A stretch of DNA of 64,000 nucleotides from Dulcicalothrix desertica PCC 7102 (lineage in GTDB: Bacteria; Cyanobacteriota; Cyanobacteriia; Cyanobacteriales; Nostocaceae): positions 91,092-155,091 of the forward strand of contig NZ_RSCL01000003.1 in assembly GCF_003991905.1 (NCBI RefSeq). Reading direction: 5' to 3'. The position numbers and the translations under genes were made by a program. Each line of letters begins with the position of its first letter. The stretch's first letter is position 1. The notes below the pieces were generated by a model. The model was not told the origin of the DNA. It was given only the letters and a program-made list of their open reading frames with translations, and searched no databases. Shown piece by piece: positions 9,599 to 19,966 of the stretch.

Positions 9599-10687
9599 CT
9601 AAACAATAGGCGTCAATGATTGGCGGATATTAGAATGTTCTGATTCCCAATCTAATGGATTCCAATCACGCTCTTCAAGCGCCATTTGCTCGATTAAACT
9701 AGCTAAACGTAAAGCTTTTAATGCTTGTTCTCCACCCACAGAAGGAGGATTGCCACCACGAACACAGTTGACGAAATGGTCTAATTCCGCGCGTAAAGGC
9801 TCAATATTACTAGTGTAAACTTTTTCAATTAAGCCATCTTGCTTGTAAAGTCCTTGTCGATTTGCAGTGTTTGGGTTAGCTGCTGTGTGTCGATGAATCA
9901 ATATTTCGTTTTTAAGAAAATCTGCTTCAGTTAGTGAGTTTTGACAGTGAGCTAAGATATTGCGAGTTTTTCGATGCGTAATTTTACTTGCGGTCAGTGT
10001 AGCGACAACCCCGTTCGCAAATCCTAATGTTGCTGTCACATAATCTAAATAAACAGAGTCTGGACTGCGAGTCCCATTAGCAGTTAACTTAACCACAGGC
10101 GCCGCAGCTAAATCAAGCAATAAATCAATATCATGAATCATTAAATCCAAGACAACCGATACATCATTGGCTCGATTTGAGTAAGGACTCATTCTGTGTG
10201 CTTCGAGAGCTAAAACTTTTTCGGTTTTCAAAACTTTACTCAATTCTTGAAAAACAGGGTTAAAGCGCTCAATGTGACCCACTTGCAAAATACATCCCGA
10301 CTCAGCAGCAGCATTAACGAGCGACTCTGCTTCAGAAAGACTTGCAGCAATAGGCTTTTCGATTAAAACATGGACACCAGCTAACAAACAACTAATACCG
10401 ACGGCGTAATGCATCCTTGTTGGCACTGCAATACAAACCGCATCGACAAGAGGTAGCAGGTCAGCATAATCTTCAAAAAAGCGAGCTTTGTACTTGCTTG
10501 CTGTTTCCAGTCCACGCTCAAAATTAATATCTGCCACTCCCACTAGTTCAACGTCTTTCATTGAACTAAAAACGCGAACGTGATGTTGCCCCATGTTACC
10601 TACACCAATCACACCGACGCGGATAGGGCGTAGTGGGCTACGTTGTGTATATGGATTTGGTTCTGCCACTGACATGCTATCTTGCAC
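9599..10687 (-). CDS. Gfo/Idh/MocA family NAD(P)-dependent oxidoreductase
   Basis: The Rossmann fold motif GVIGVGNMGQHH is followed by the family's EKPIA motif (VHVLIEKPIA) and the catalytic-domain segment MIHDIDLLLDL. These enzymes act on sugars or sugar-nucleotides using NAD(P). The open frame extends to 10747, but I prefer the GTG at 10685-10687 because AGGAGAG lies 6 bases upstream and the longer N-terminus is not family-like; an ATG at 10675 is the alternative. The length of about 360 residues is normal. The substrate cannot be told. The gene is isolated on its strand with no evident operon partner. Confidence 0.85.
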   Translation of the reverse strand: MQDSMSVAEPNPYTQRSPLRPIRVGVIGVGNMGQHHVRVFSSMKDVELVGVADINFERGLETASKYKARFFEDYADLLPLVDAVCIAVPTRMHYAVGISCLLAGVHVLIEKPIAASLSEAESLVNAAAESGCILQVGHIERFNPVFQELSKVLKTEKVLALEAHRMSPYSNRANDVSVVLDLMIHDIDLLLDLAAAPVVKLTANGTRSPDSVYLDYVTATLGFANGVVATLTASKITHRKTRNILAHCQNSLTEADFLKNEILIHRHTAANPNTANRQGLYKQDGLIEKVYTSNIEPLRAELDHFVNCVRGGNPPSVGGEQALKALRLASLIEQMALEERDWNPLDWESEHSNIRQSLTPIV

Positions 10688-11122
10688 TATTATTCTCTCC
10701 TCAACCACCAAATATAGAGATGCTACGGACATTGGCATATCATACAAAATACCAATAACGAGCCGTTTTAAACCATCCAGATGGTAACATGGAGGTTATA
10801 TTTATGAAGAATTTCAAAGTTTGTTGTGAGTTCCCGTTACATGAGAGTCTTATGCGCGCATTCCCTACACTATGGGATTCTACTTACTTACTTTTTGTAT
10901 ATTTTGCACAAAATTCAATAAGTCTTCTCGCAAACTTTATATATTTTACTCCAAATACCGATTAGCCGGATTCATCTTACTACAGCGCAATTGCAGCTTA
11001 TCAGCAACAAAATCAAAATTATTTTGAAATTTAGAAACCGGGTTTCTTGGTTGAAATATTGTAATGAAAATAACAATTTTACATAGAAACCCGGTTTCTT
11101 TTAATTAGAATTACTTCCAACT
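10688..11122. other. Intergenic region upstream of the oxidoreductase
   Basis: Contains a family A repeat at 11033-11100 and AT-rich sequence that must include the oxidoreductase promoter. No gene was recognised. Confidence 0.55.
11033..11100. repeat. Interspersed repeat family A, short form
   Basis: AGAAACCGGGTTTCTTGG and its inverted mate AGAAACCCGGTTTCTT flank about 38 bp of AT-rich sequence. Confidence 0.85.
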
Positions 11123-12451
11123 TTAAACTTCTAATCTTCGCAGTTGAATTTGGTGCAAGCGTGGACCAACGACTGAAATAACCGTGAACTCCAGGTTTTG
11201 GTAGATAAAAATTTCTCCCAAAGCTGGAATTTTCTGCAACTGATACAGCAAGAAGCCTCCTACTGTCTGATATTCTCTTGTCAGAGGTAAATTGATATGT
11301 AAATTTTCATTTAATTCTTCGACATTGATTTGTGCTTGCACTAAATATGTGAATTCATCCAGAACTTGAATAGATAGATTATTGGCATTCTCTGAGTCAT
11401 TGGCATCACCGATAATGGTACCAATAACGTCTTCGATAGTTACCAGTCCAGCAGTTTGCCCAAACTCATCTACCACCATTACCATTGCTGGCTTTTGTCG
11501 CTGCATCACTGGCAGCAATTCATGGAGTAGTGTGTTTTCTGGGACAAACCTTGCTGGTCTTATCCAAGGTTGAATTTGTGTATCTAGCGTGAGTTTGCCT
11601 AGAGCTAAGGGTTTTGTTAGGTCTTTAAAGTAAGCAATACCACGAATATCATCCAAATCTTCACCGATGACTGGGTAGCATGAGTAACCAGTAGTTATCA
11701 TTGTTTTGAGCAAAGTTTGTAATGAGGCGTTTACTGGTAGTGATACAATACTAGTACGGGGAATCATTACTGCTTGAACGGTAATTTCTCCAAATTCAAA
11801 AACCCTTTTAAGTAATTGCCGTTCTTTAGCGAGTAGCCCTGTTGATTCGCGTTCGGTCGATATAATTAGCTGCAATTCTTCAGATGTAACAGGCGGGCGC
11901 CAGCTTTTACCAGTATACTCAATACCAAAAAGTCCGAGTAAGCACCGATTAGATTGATTGAGTATCCAGATAAATGGTCTAAAGAATCTAACTATTGCTT
12001 TAAAAAGCGGACCCAAAAATCTTGCAAGCTGTTCCGAGTAAAGAATTGCCAGCGATTTTGGGCAAAGTTCACCCAAAACAATTTGCAAGTAAGCAATTAA
12101 AAGAAAAGTAATGGGAATTGAAAGCGAATGCACAACAAAAAAATTCATCCCACTAGGCAGTGGTAATGACGTTAGCCATACATCAATCAATTTAACCATC
12201 GTACTTTCCCCTATCCATCCCAATGCCAAGCTGGATAGGGTTATGCCTAATTGAGTAGTAGATAGTAGTCTATCTATACTACGATGCAGCGATTCAACTG
12301 CAACGGCGCCTGCATCACCTGACTCAACCAACTGGTGGATGCGCGAACGTCGCACCGTCACCATCGAAAACTCAGCAATCACAAAAAAAGCATTGATTGC
12401 AATCAGCAACAATACCGACAACAACCTCAGCCCCACGTCTCTGAAACTCAC
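11123..12451 (-). CDS. CNNM/CBS-domain membrane protein (hemolysin C/CorC-like)
   Basis: A 442-residue protein with the family's three parts: an N-terminal DUF21 membrane domain with about four transmembrane helices (residues 1-200, including the STTQLGITLSSLALGWIGE block), a pair of CBS domains (about 215-345, with VMIPRTSIVSLP and VVDEFGQTAGLVTIEDVIG), and a C-terminal CorC/HlyC transporter-associated domain (about 360-440). Proteins of this family are linked to magnesium or cobalt efflux and were first called hemolysins. Length and domain order are typical. It sits alone between unrelated genes. Confidence 0.88.
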   Translation of the reverse strand: MSFRDVGLRLLSVLLLIAINAFFVIAEFSMVTVRRSRIHQLVESGDAGAVAVESLHRSIDRLLSTTQLGITLSSLALGWIGESTMVKLIDVWLTSLPLPSGMNFFVVHSLSIPITFLLIAYLQIVLGELCPKSLAILYSEQLARFLGPLFKAIVRFFRPFIWILNQSNRCLLGLFGIEYTGKSWRPPVTSEELQLIISTERESTGLLAKERQLLKRVFEFGEITVQAVMIPRTSIVSLPVNASLQTLLKTMITTGYSCYPVIGEDLDDIRGIAYFKDLTKPLALGKLTLDTQIQPWIRPARFVPENTLLHELLPVMQRQKPAMVMVVDEFGQTAGLVTIEDVIGTIIGDANDSENANNLSIQVLDEFTYLVQAQINVEELNENLHINLPLTREYQTVGGFLLYQLQKIPALGEIFIYQNLEFTVISVVGPRLHQIQLRRLEV

Positions 12452-12678
12452 TTTATTGATAACCCGCCTTCGAGATAAGCGCCCACTAAAATTTTAGATT
12501 TTAGATTTTAGATTTTGGATTTTATATTAAAGACAAAGTGCTATATTTGGTACTTTTGTATCACATATCTCATCCAAAATCCATTCATTGTCGTTCACGC
12601 AGTGTTCGCGCCTGTAAGACAAATCCCCAATCCCAAATCCATTCATGTCCGCAGGAAAATCCCCAATCCAAAATCCAT
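12452..12678. repeat. Short tandem repeats (GATTTTA and AATCC-type) between two minus-strand genes
   Basis: Around 12493-12530 the heptamer-like TTTTAGA is repeated several times and ends in GATTTTGGATTTT. Around 12575-12680 the motif AATCCA(T/A)T recurs about four times. Such short tandemly repeated sequences are common between genes of heterocystous cyanobacteria. No gene was recognised. Confidence 0.6.
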
Positions 12679-13371
12679 TTATCTTTCCACTGGGATATTC
12701 GATACTTCAAGTCGCATTTTCTGTGCTGGGTAGTCAGTCAAAGCTAGTGATATTTTTTTGACATCATCAAGTAGTGGTGTGGGAATACTAACCGTACCAG
12801 TAAATTCTGAGCTATTTCCTGGTAATTCGGCGGGTAATCCTTCAGTACTTTGGCTAAGAGTTCTGCCCTTATCGTCCGTAACATCCAAAAAACTATACAA
12901 AAAACGTACAGTTTCTGAACCTTTGTTTTGCATTTTTACCCTAAGTACCAAATCGCCACCCGAAAAGCTTGCTGACTGTACCGAGAAATTCACACCGCCA
13001 TTTTCAGCATTGATAGGAAATCCAGCTTGAGGCTTTTCTTGTGTCTCTTTTGGTTTCTCTTCTGGCTTTTGCTTCTCCTTAGTATCTTCGTCATCATCAG
13101 ACTTCGACGCTTTAGCAGCCTTAGTCTTACCTTCAATACGTGCCTTTACAATTTTTAATATTTCTTCTTCCCTTAATAATGCCACTCCTGTCTGTGCCGT
13201 ATTGCCAGATTTAGCGCTAGCAAACTTACTAGTAGGACGTGCGTCGGGAGTAGTTACACCTTTTAGGGCTTTACTACCGACATCAAAACCGATTATGGCA
13301 CTTACAGAACCAGCTCCCAACATCAGGGTTAATAAAGTCAACGTCAGAAGCACAGTAGAATTAAGTTTCAT
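12679..13371 (-). CDS. Exported hypothetical protein with charged linker
   Basis: A 230-residue protein. An N-terminal hydrophobic segment (TVLLTLTLLTLMLGAGSVSA) looks like a signal peptide cleaved after Ala-Xaa-Ala-like residues near 25. A strongly charged Lys/Glu/Pro linker (about 75-120) follows, then a beta-rich domain (about 125-225) with segments like LVLRVKMQNKGSETVRFLYS and LALTDYPAQKMRLEVSN. The latter resembles immunoglobulin-like telobox or DUF4352-type domains. It is probably periplasmic or cell-surface. The function is unknown; a conserved cyanobacterial protein is likely. Confidence 0.65.
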   Translation of the reverse strand: MKLNSTVLLTLTLLTLMLGAGSVSAIIGFDVGSKALKGVTTPDARPTSKFASAKSGNTAQTGVALLREEEILKIVKARIEGKTKAAKASKSDDDEDTKEKQKPEEKPKETQEKPQAGFPINAENGGVNFSVQSASFSGGDLVLRVKMQNKGSETVRFLYSFLDVTDDKGRTLSQSTEGLPAELPGNSSEFTGTVSIPTPLLDDVKKISLALTDYPAQKMRLEVSNIPVER

Positions 13372-13605
13372 CGCTCTTAATACTCAAGAGAATAAATAAT
13401 TGGGCTAATGTAACTAAAATAGAGGAGTTTGTAAACTAAAACCATTAGTCAACTTTATCAATATCAGTTTGCACTATATTTATTCTCAAATTATGTATTA
13501 TAATCCGATAAACTACCACTACTGACTTAACATTTACACATTTTTTTGACAGAGCAGCTGGCAAAAGTGTTTTTGTGTGTTATTGTAGATTATTAGTTTA
13601 GTCAA

Positions 13606-13678
13606 CCAGGGTTGGCCGATCGGTTTAGGCAACGAACTCATAATTCGTCCCAGACAGGTTCAACTCCTGTACCCTGGA
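13606..13678 (+). tRNA. tRNA with anticodon CAT (elongator Met or Ile2)
   Basis: A complete cloverleaf can be drawn: acceptor 13606-13612/13671-13677 (CCAGGGT/ACCCTGG), D stem GCC/GGC (13615-13617/13628-13630), anticodon stem ACGAA/TTCGT with loop CTCATAA (13637-13643), variable loop of five bases, T stem ACAGG/CCTGT with loop TTCAACT, and discriminator A at 13678. CCA is not encoded. The first base pair is C-G, so it is not a typical initiator with a C1:A72 mismatch. The anticodon alone cannot separate Met from lysidine-modified Ile2. Confidence 0.9.
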
Positions 13679-13690
13679 TTTAAGACAAAG

Positions 13691-13746
13691 TTAGGAGTTA
13701 GGAGTTAGGAATTAGGAATTAATCTTCAACTCCTAACTCCTAACTA
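13691..13746. repeat. Heptamer repeat TAGGAGT in inverted arrangement
   Basis: Several copies of TTAGGAG(T) followed by ATTAATC and several inverted copies ACTCCTA. It can form a hairpin between the tRNA and the following convergent gene. Relatives occur at 46693-46732 and 51088-51130. Confidence 0.8.
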
Positions 13747-13750
13747 TTTA

Positions 13751-14170
13751 TTATCTTTGTTCAAATCGGAACTCAGTGCCGCTTCTGAGCTTCTCTTGAT
13801 TCATGCGTGGGGACATCATTAAAGATGTATTGTAAGGGTTGGGTAGGTCTGGTGTACGAATGTACGGGTCATTCATTGCTTGCTGCATAATTACATCTCG
13901 GTAAAGCGCGTTTACCAAGTCAGCATCTCTTTCAATTTCTTTTTCAGGGAAAGAGCTACGGAAAGGTGTACCTGTACCTAATATCAAGTCAATATCTCGA
14001 TTGATACCTTGGTTACGGTAATAGTTAGGACTATTCTTATAGAAAGCTCTTTGCATTGCATCAGCTGCGGTTTCATAGCCAGGTGCGCTTTCTTGTGCTG
14101 CTGCAACTGATGGAAATGATGATGCTAGTAGTATAAAAAGACTACTTAATAATTTAAACTTTAAACCCAC
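13751..14170 (-). CDS. Small exported hypothetical protein
   Basis: A 139-residue protein with a clear signal peptide (LLSSLFILLASSFPSVAAA, cleavage near AAA-QE). The mature part has repeated Asn, Tyr and Arg residues (SPNYYRNQGINRDIDLILG, then DADLVNALYRDVIMQQ) and ends FRFEQR. No cysteine pair or enzymatic motif is visible. It resembles short conserved cyanobacterial secreted proteins of unknown function. It is divergent from pyrE, with about 136 bp between the two starts. Confidence 0.65.
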   Translation of the reverse strand: MGLKFKLLSSLFILLASSFPSVAAAQESAPGYETAADAMQRAFYKNSPNYYRNQGINRDIDLILGTGTPFRSSFPEKEIERDADLVNALYRDVIMQQAMNDPYIRTPDLPNPYNTSLMMSPRMNQEKLRSGTEFRFEQR

Positions 14171-14306
14171 AATTAAATTACTCCTACTTTATGAACTATT
14201 AAGCTATTGCTCGTGGGCGCCTCAAGAGCGCGCATCATAATTTATGCTTAGTTTGGGAACTCGGATGAGTTCAACTTTGGTGTAGCACAATTTTTTACCA
14301 GTTGTA

Positions 14307-14924
14307 ATGAGTTATTCCGCTGAAATTAGTCAGAAGTCAGATGTTTGGGCTGTCAGTACTGATATATCTACCCTACGTGACAAGTTATTAGATTTACTTT
14401 GCCAAGATGCGTACAAAGAGGGAGATTTTGTTCTTTCCTCTGGGGCAAAAAGTACATACTATATAAACGGCAAGTTAATAACGCTGCATCCAATAGGCGC
14501 CTTGGCTATTGGCAGGTTACTTTTAAATATGTTGCCACCCGATACACAAGCTGTAGCTGGGTTAACTTTAGGCGCCGACCCTATTGTCAGTGCTGTTAGC
14601 GTTGTATCGGCATATGAGAATAAACCTGTATGCGCGCTTATTATTCGTAAAGAAGCTAAAGGTCACGGTACACAAGCGTATATTGAAGGGCCTGTTTTAC
14701 AAAGTGGCGCCAAAGTTGTTGTGTTAGAAGATGTTGTCACAACTGGACAGTCCGCGATGAAGGCAGTAACTAGATTACGTGATGCTGGTTATGTAGTTGA
14801 TGAAGTTATATCGCTTGTAGATAGGAAACAAGGTGGCGCCGAGTTTTATGAGTCGCAAAATTTAAAGTTTGAAGCTGTGTTTGATATTGAGGATATTCAA
14901 AAGAGATATAAGGAATTGCTTTAA
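14307..14924 (+). CDS. pyrE: Orotate phosphoribosyltransferase
   Basis: A 205-residue enzyme of pyrimidine synthesis that joins orotate to PRPP to give orotidine 5'-phosphate. The PRPP-binding loop VVVLEDVVTTGQSAM, the lysine-rich LIIRKEAKGHGTQAYIEG segment and the N-terminal FVLSSGAKSTYYINGK are all family hallmarks. The start at ATG 14307 gives a short, variable N-terminal extension before the conserved part; no clear Shine-Dalgarno is seen. The gene stands alone. The body contains five GGCGCC sites, all tolerated in frame. Confidence 0.95.
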   Translation: MSYSAEISQKSDVWAVSTDISTLRDKLLDLLCQDAYKEGDFVLSSGAKSTYYINGKLITLHPIGALAIGRLLLNMLPPDTQAVAGLTLGADPIVSAVSVVSAYENKPVCALIIRKEAKGHGTQAYIEGPVLQSGAKVVVLEDVVTTGQSAMKAVTRLRDAGYVVDEVISLVDRKQGGAEFYESQNLKFEAVFDIEDIQKRYKELL

Positions 14925-14946
14925 ACATCTGTAGCACAGGGTAAAA

Positions 14947-15075
14947 TTGGCAACGGATGATAAACGGATGTAACGGATAAGTGATTTTAAATAATTAGGC
15001 GCCTTAAGTAGGGTGTGTAACTGCATAAAAAAAACTACAACCAAAACGAAAAATTAAAATGCCAGTTACGCACCA
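14947..15075. repeat. Family D repeat followed by family C repeat
   Basis: 14947-14979 is a family D element (GGCAACGGATG plus two more ACGGAT units). 15008-15075 is family C, an inverted repeat whose ends are GTAGGGTGTGTAACTG and CAGTTACGCACC. Both families recur in this window (D: 24022, 28331, 42074, 44349; C: 16044, 29982, 32321). Confidence 0.8.
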
Positions 15076-15178
15076 CCAATTTTTAACCTATAAACTTCCT
15101 ATTATGGGTTTAAAATTTTCCTTTCATCAAATTCGTTGCTAGAGCGTATTAATCGGTCTCTACATGGTTTTAAATCAT

Positions 15179-15511
15179 TTAGACAGCGTACTTTTGCATC
15201 ATTGCTTCGATTTGATTGTTTAGCTGTTCAAGCTCTTGCTGTTTTTGGCATATCCATATTTTGTCAGTTCCACGTTGCTCTAAAGTTTCTTGGTGTGCTT
15301 TTTGATGCTGCTGTAAAAGATTTTCATAAAGTGAGATAGCTTGAGAAATTACTCTACTTGCTGATTCAACCTTAGTATCAAAAACAGAAGTAGTGATTTC
15401 GTGTAGTTGCTCAGAAAGTTTATCGATAGATTCATCAAATTTTTGAAATCCTATTTCCAAAACTTTCGATTTTATTTGATTATGTAGTCCATCAACATCA
15501 AACATTCCCAA
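15179..15511 (-). CDS. Small coiled-coil hypothetical protein
   Basis: A 110-residue protein starting with TTG at 15511 (the next Met is two codons later). It is almost entirely helical and hydrophilic, with long coiled coils (FDESIDKLSEQLHEI and ICQKQQELEQLNNQIEAMM). The sequence upstream in the same frame (RLLINASIAATIAGSFGLG) is hydrophobic but lacks a start, so the gene may be a shortened form of a membrane-anchored protein. I do not recognise a family. Confidence 0.45.
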   Translation of the reverse strand: MGMFDVDGLHNQIKSKVLEIGFQKFDESIDKLSEQLHEITTSVFDTKVESASRVISQAISLYENLLQQHQKAHQETLEQRGTDKIWICQKQQELEQLNNQIEAMMQKYAV

Positions 15512-15562
15512 ACCGAATGAACCTGCTATTGTAGCAGCTATACTAGCATTAATCAGCAGTCT

Positions 15563-15769
15563 ATAAATGCTGGTTACAAAACATTAGTTCCGTGTAATTT
15601 AGAAAAAGCATCAGATTTAGCTGTTGCTAATCTTTATTACTATTTCAAAGTTAGAGATAAATCTCAAGATGAACCTGAAGAACAATTAGCTGATAATCCT
15701 CAACCTATCTCAGATTTGACCGCAAAATCTTCTACCAATGATATAGAAACTTTTTTATCGCGGTTTTAA
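15563..15769 (+). pseudogene. C-terminal fragment of an unrecognised gene
   Basis: A 68-codon open stretch (NAGYKTLVPCNLEKASDLAV, then LYYYFKVRDK, ending DIETFLSRF and a TAA) has coding character but no start codon; upstream in frame the sequence is not protein-like. It is probably the tail of a deleted gene. The family is unknown. Confidence 0.35.
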
Positions 15770-16123
15770 TAATTTAAAAACTCCTAGATAAAAAAGTATG
15801 AAATAATTTATTGTGGGATGGGCATCCTCGCCCGTCCCTATTTATTAGAATGTCAATTTAAGCATTTACTTGGTTTGATTAATACACAAATATACATATA
15901 TACATATATTGTCTTCTCTATGTTATCGCAAAGAAACCTAACAGACCTGTAATGTTGGGTTCCGCAAAGCCTCCACCCAACCTACGGTTTTTAGTTGCTC
16001 CCGTTGCGAGAACTGGGAATAGACTCAGAGGCGCCGTAACGTAGTAGGGTGCGTAACTGCATTAAAGAACCATAACCAAAACTAAAAATTAAAATGGCAG
16101 TTACGCACCACCAATTTTTGTAA
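15770..16123. other. Repeat-filled intergenic region
   Basis: Contains a family B palindrome (15811-15838), a family E element (15953-15985, TGTTGGGTTCCGCAAAGCC to CCAACCTAC), and a family C inverted repeat (16044-16109). No gene was recognised. Confidence 0.75.
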
Positions 16124-16483
16124 TCATAAGGCATCGTAGGCGCCCATATCTGGATTTTCCCAGTCAGCAAAACATTGTAATCTTGCGCGTAAGTTTGCTG
16201 CTTGTTCTGGGTTTATTCCACGAGAAGGTAAATCTATAAAATTATCTTTTGAGACAAAAGTAACAATAACTTTTGCTCCTTCTAATAAATCAGGTGTTTC
16301 AAGTAGTTCAATTTTTCCGTTCTGATAAATACCTTCTATTGATTTACTCCCTTCACGCTCAAAGAATACCGAAAATGAACGAACCGCAAAGGACGCAAAG
16401 TACGCAAAGGAAGAGAGAGAATTTATAGGTAATCTTCCAGCAGGAAGGGAGTAAGCATTTACTTGGTTCCGCAAAGCCTCCAC
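16124..16483 (-). CDS. Antitoxin-like protein with repeat-derived N-terminus
   Basis: The C-terminal 70 residues (SIEGIYQNGKIELLETPD, then GINPEQAANLRARLQCFA, ending MGAYDAL) match a cyanobacterial antitoxin-type family that usually starts just before SIEGIY and is followed by a PIN toxin. Here the frame runs about 49 residues further upstream through a family E element and the repeat ACGCAAAG (three copies near 16385-16405), and no in-frame ATG, GTG or TTG sits at the expected start. No toxin follows downstream, only repeats. It is probably an orphan antitoxin whose start region was replaced by repeats, perhaps no longer expressed. Confidence 0.5.
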   Translation of the reverse strand: MEALRNQVNAYSLPAGRLPINSLSSFAYFASFAVRSFSVFFEREGSKSIEGIYQNGKIELLETPDLLEGAKVIVTFVSKDNFIDLPSRGINPEQAANLRARLQCFADWENPDMGAYDAL

Positions 16484-16510
16484 CCAACCTACAACTGTCT
16501 AATTTTTTGG

Positions 16511-16537
16511 GGCGGGCAGGGATGCCCGCTCCACAAG
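16511..16537. repeat. Interspersed repeat family B
   Basis: GGCGGGCAGGGATGCCCGC palindrome followed by TCCACAAG, just downstream of thiC on the minus strand; it could act as its transcription terminator. Confidence 0.8.
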
Positions 16538-16550
16538 AACAACAAAGATT

Positions 16551-17933
<1,383 letters not shown>

Positions 17934-17957
17934 TTAAATCATTTCCTTCATGAAAGA

Positions 17958-18037
17958 GCTTCCCTCCGCTGGTATTACCCAGACTCAGGTGTTAAGGGTG
18001 TAATCTCAGCCCGGTTTAACTCAGGCACCCCTAGCAA
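17958..18037 (-). promoter_or_regulatory. TPP (THI-box) riboswitch upstream of thiC
   Basis: Read on the minus strand it carries the conserved TPP-aptamer blocks in order: AGGGGTGCC, then CTGAGAT with an ACCC segment, ACCTGA, and GGGTAATACCAGCGGAGGGAAG. The distance to the thiC start is about 28 bases, which suggests control at translation initiation or by an overlapping structure. Confidence 0.95.
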
Positions 18038-18148
18038 GGAAATTAATCCTATTGTTGTTATTGTGACAGTTTTTTGCCTCGTCAAAAATTAATAAATGTA
18101 TTGCAAAATCGTCCAAATGCATTACTTTTATGTGCTTTTGTAAAGAAT

Positions 18149-18175
18149 CTTGTAGCACAGGCATCTTGCCTGTGC
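18149..18175. repeat. Interspersed repeat family B, divergent copy
   Basis: CTTGTAGCACAGGCATCTTG followed by CCTGTGC; the inner palindrome is ACAGGCA/TGCCTGT. Confidence 0.7.
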
Positions 18176-18211
18176 AGTAAAATATTCTTAACAGTCAAAT
18201 TTAATTCAAAT

Positions 18212-18371
18212 ATGGATAAATCACTCCAAAAATCAAGAAAGAGCAGAAATTGATGCCGAATTCGCAGAAATGGCTAACGATAACAATTATCAAACAGAAG
18301 TTGAAATTTTGAATCAAGAATTTGCGAGTGCAGATTGGGAAGCATTCAAATTAGGCGAATCTCAACTATAA
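18212..18371 (+). pseudogene. Frameshifted small antitoxin-like gene
   Basis: ATG at 18212 opens MDKSLQ, then the frame breaks at an A5 run. Removing one A restores NQERAEIDAEFAEMANDNN, followed by EILNQEFASADWEAFKLGE and a TAA at 18371. The (A)EMAN...ADWEA..LGE pattern matches short antitoxins paired with MazF/PemK-type toxins in cyanobacteria. No toxin follows; the next gene is the DnaJ-WD40 gene. Total length with the repair is 52 residues. Confidence 0.6.
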
Positions 18372-18446
18372 ACAGAGATTGTTACATAATAAGTATTTTA
18401 GGGAAAACTAAAGTAACCTTAAATACTTAACATCTACTTAGTCGTC

Positions 18447-19892
18447 ATGACTGAACAAATTGATACAAATTCCGCTTTAAAAACACTCAATTTAAAACCA
18501 GGTGCATCTCAAGAAGAAATAAAACAAGCTTACCGAAAGCTCGCTCTTGAGTGTCATCCTGACCTTTTTCTCGACCCAACACAAAAACGAGGCGCCGAAG
18601 AAAAGATTAAGATAATTAATCAAGCTTACGAACAGCTTAAGAATTATCAATATATAGATACAAACACCGTAAACACAACTTCATCCAATAAAACAAGCGT
18701 TTCTTCTACTGCATCAACTCCAGAAACAATTTACCAAAGAGGGATGAGCAAAGCTTCCACAGGTAAATACAGCGAAGCTATTGAAGATTTTACTATCGCG
18801 ATTCGGTTAAAGCCAGATTATATTGAAGCATATAAATTTCGCGCGCTGGCTTGTGAAAAGCTGGGATACGTTAACCGTGCAAAATCAGATTACAAAAAAG
18901 CTTCAGAGTTAGAAGTTATTCAACGTAAATTTGAGCTTCGTGAACGAATACGAAAAGAGCAAGAACAAAAGTATCAGCAAGAAACTGCTCCTCAAAAGCC
19001 AAAACGTGCATATCCATGTAAATTAGTCAAGTCATTAAATCATGGTAATTGTATTTGGAGATTAGCAGTTAGTGCTGATGGACAATTTATAGCTAGTGCG
19101 GGTAGTGATAACATTATCAAAATTTGGAACTTATCAATATGTGAATCAACAGGTAACTTAATACACACTATTAAGCACGACCAATTAATACGGTGTGTTG
19201 TATTTGGTAATGATAATCAAATGCTAGCTAGCGGTAGTGATGATGGTAGTATTGCTGTTTGGCAAGTTGCAACGGGTAAATTAGTTAATAAATTCAAAGT
19301 ACACTCGGCGCCTGTTTGCTCAGTTATTATTAGTCCAGATAATCAAACTATAATTAGTGCTAGCAATGACACGAGTATCAAAATATCCCATATCAGTATG
19401 GGAGAAATGTTGCATGTAGTTAAAGCACATACTCATACTGTACATTCGTTAACACTTAGTACAGAAAAACAAATATTAATTAGCTGTAGTAGTGATAAAA
19501 CCATAAAACTATGGAATTTAAAGACCCTTAAATCTATAAGTGTAATACCACACTCGGCGTTTATCACTTGTATTGCTATTAGCCCAAATGAAAAATATGT
19601 AGCTAGTGGAGGTTTTGACCAAAGTATAATTTTATGGGATATCAGTACAGGGAAAAAAATTAATACTTTTGCTGGACATCGCGCGCAAATTTCCTCTGTA
19701 TCTTTTAGCTGTGATTCTCAGATTATTGGCAGTACAAGTACAGATGGAGCTTTGAAATTGTGGCAAATTAGTACTGGAGAAGAACTTAATATAGGGACAA
19801 GTAAAATTAATGTTGCTAAGTTTAGCGAAGTTTCCAAAAGTCTTATTTGTGCAACTAGTGAGGGAATTATTCAAATTTGGCAATGTGATTAA
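18447..19892 (+). CDS. DnaJ-domain, TPR and WD40-repeat fusion protein
   Basis: A 481-residue protein in three parts. Residues about 9-66 form a J domain with the HPD motif ([10 protein letters not shown]). Residues about 88-150 form TPR-like helices ([20 protein letters not shown]). Residues about 190-480 form a WD40 propeller of seven blades, each with endings such as [20 protein letters not shown] and LKLWQI. J domains recruit and activate DnaK/Hsp70, while WD40 and TPR modules bind partners, so this is probably an adaptor that directs a DnaK to particular clients. It carries no signal peptide and should be cytosolic. It is monocistronic, with a family B palindrome after the stop. Confidence 0.85.
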   Translation: MTEQIDTNSALKTLNLKPGASQEEIKQAYRKLALECHPDLFLDPTQKRGAEEKIKIINQAYEQLKNYQYIDTNTVNTTSSNKTSVSSTASTPETIYQRGMSKASTGKYSEAIEDFTIAIRLKPDYIEAYKFRALACEKLGYVNRAKSDYKKASELEVIQRKFELRERIRKEQEQKYQQETAPQKPKRAYPCKLVKSLNHGNCIWRLAVSADGQFIASAGSDNIIKIWNLSICESTGNLIHTIKHDQLIRCVVFGNDNQMLASGSDDGSIAVWQVATGKLVNKFKVHSAPVCSVIISPDNQTIISASNDTSIKISHISMGEMLHVVKAHTHTVHSLTLSTEKQILISCSSDKTIKLWNLKTLKSISVIPHSAFITCIAISPNEKYVASGGFDQSIILWDISTGKKINTFAGHRAQISSVSFSCDSQIIGSTSTDGALKLWQISTGEELNIGTSKINVAKFSEVSKSLICATSEGIIQIWQCD

Positions 19893-19933
19893 TTGTAAAA
19901 AGGAAGAAGTTTTTATAATTAGCTTTAATATTT

Positions 19934-19962
19934 GGGACGGGCAGGGATGCCCGTTCCACAAG
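19934..19962. repeat. Interspersed repeat family B
   Basis: GGACGGGCAGGGATGCCCGTTCC palindrome core with CACAAG following. It lies between two convergent genes and may terminate both. Confidence 0.8.
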
Positions 19963-19966
19963 AGGT

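Noticed and set aside
12515-12747. Plus-strand frames near 12.6 kb
   Set aside because: They are composed of AATCCATT-type short repeats and the antisense of the exported protein.
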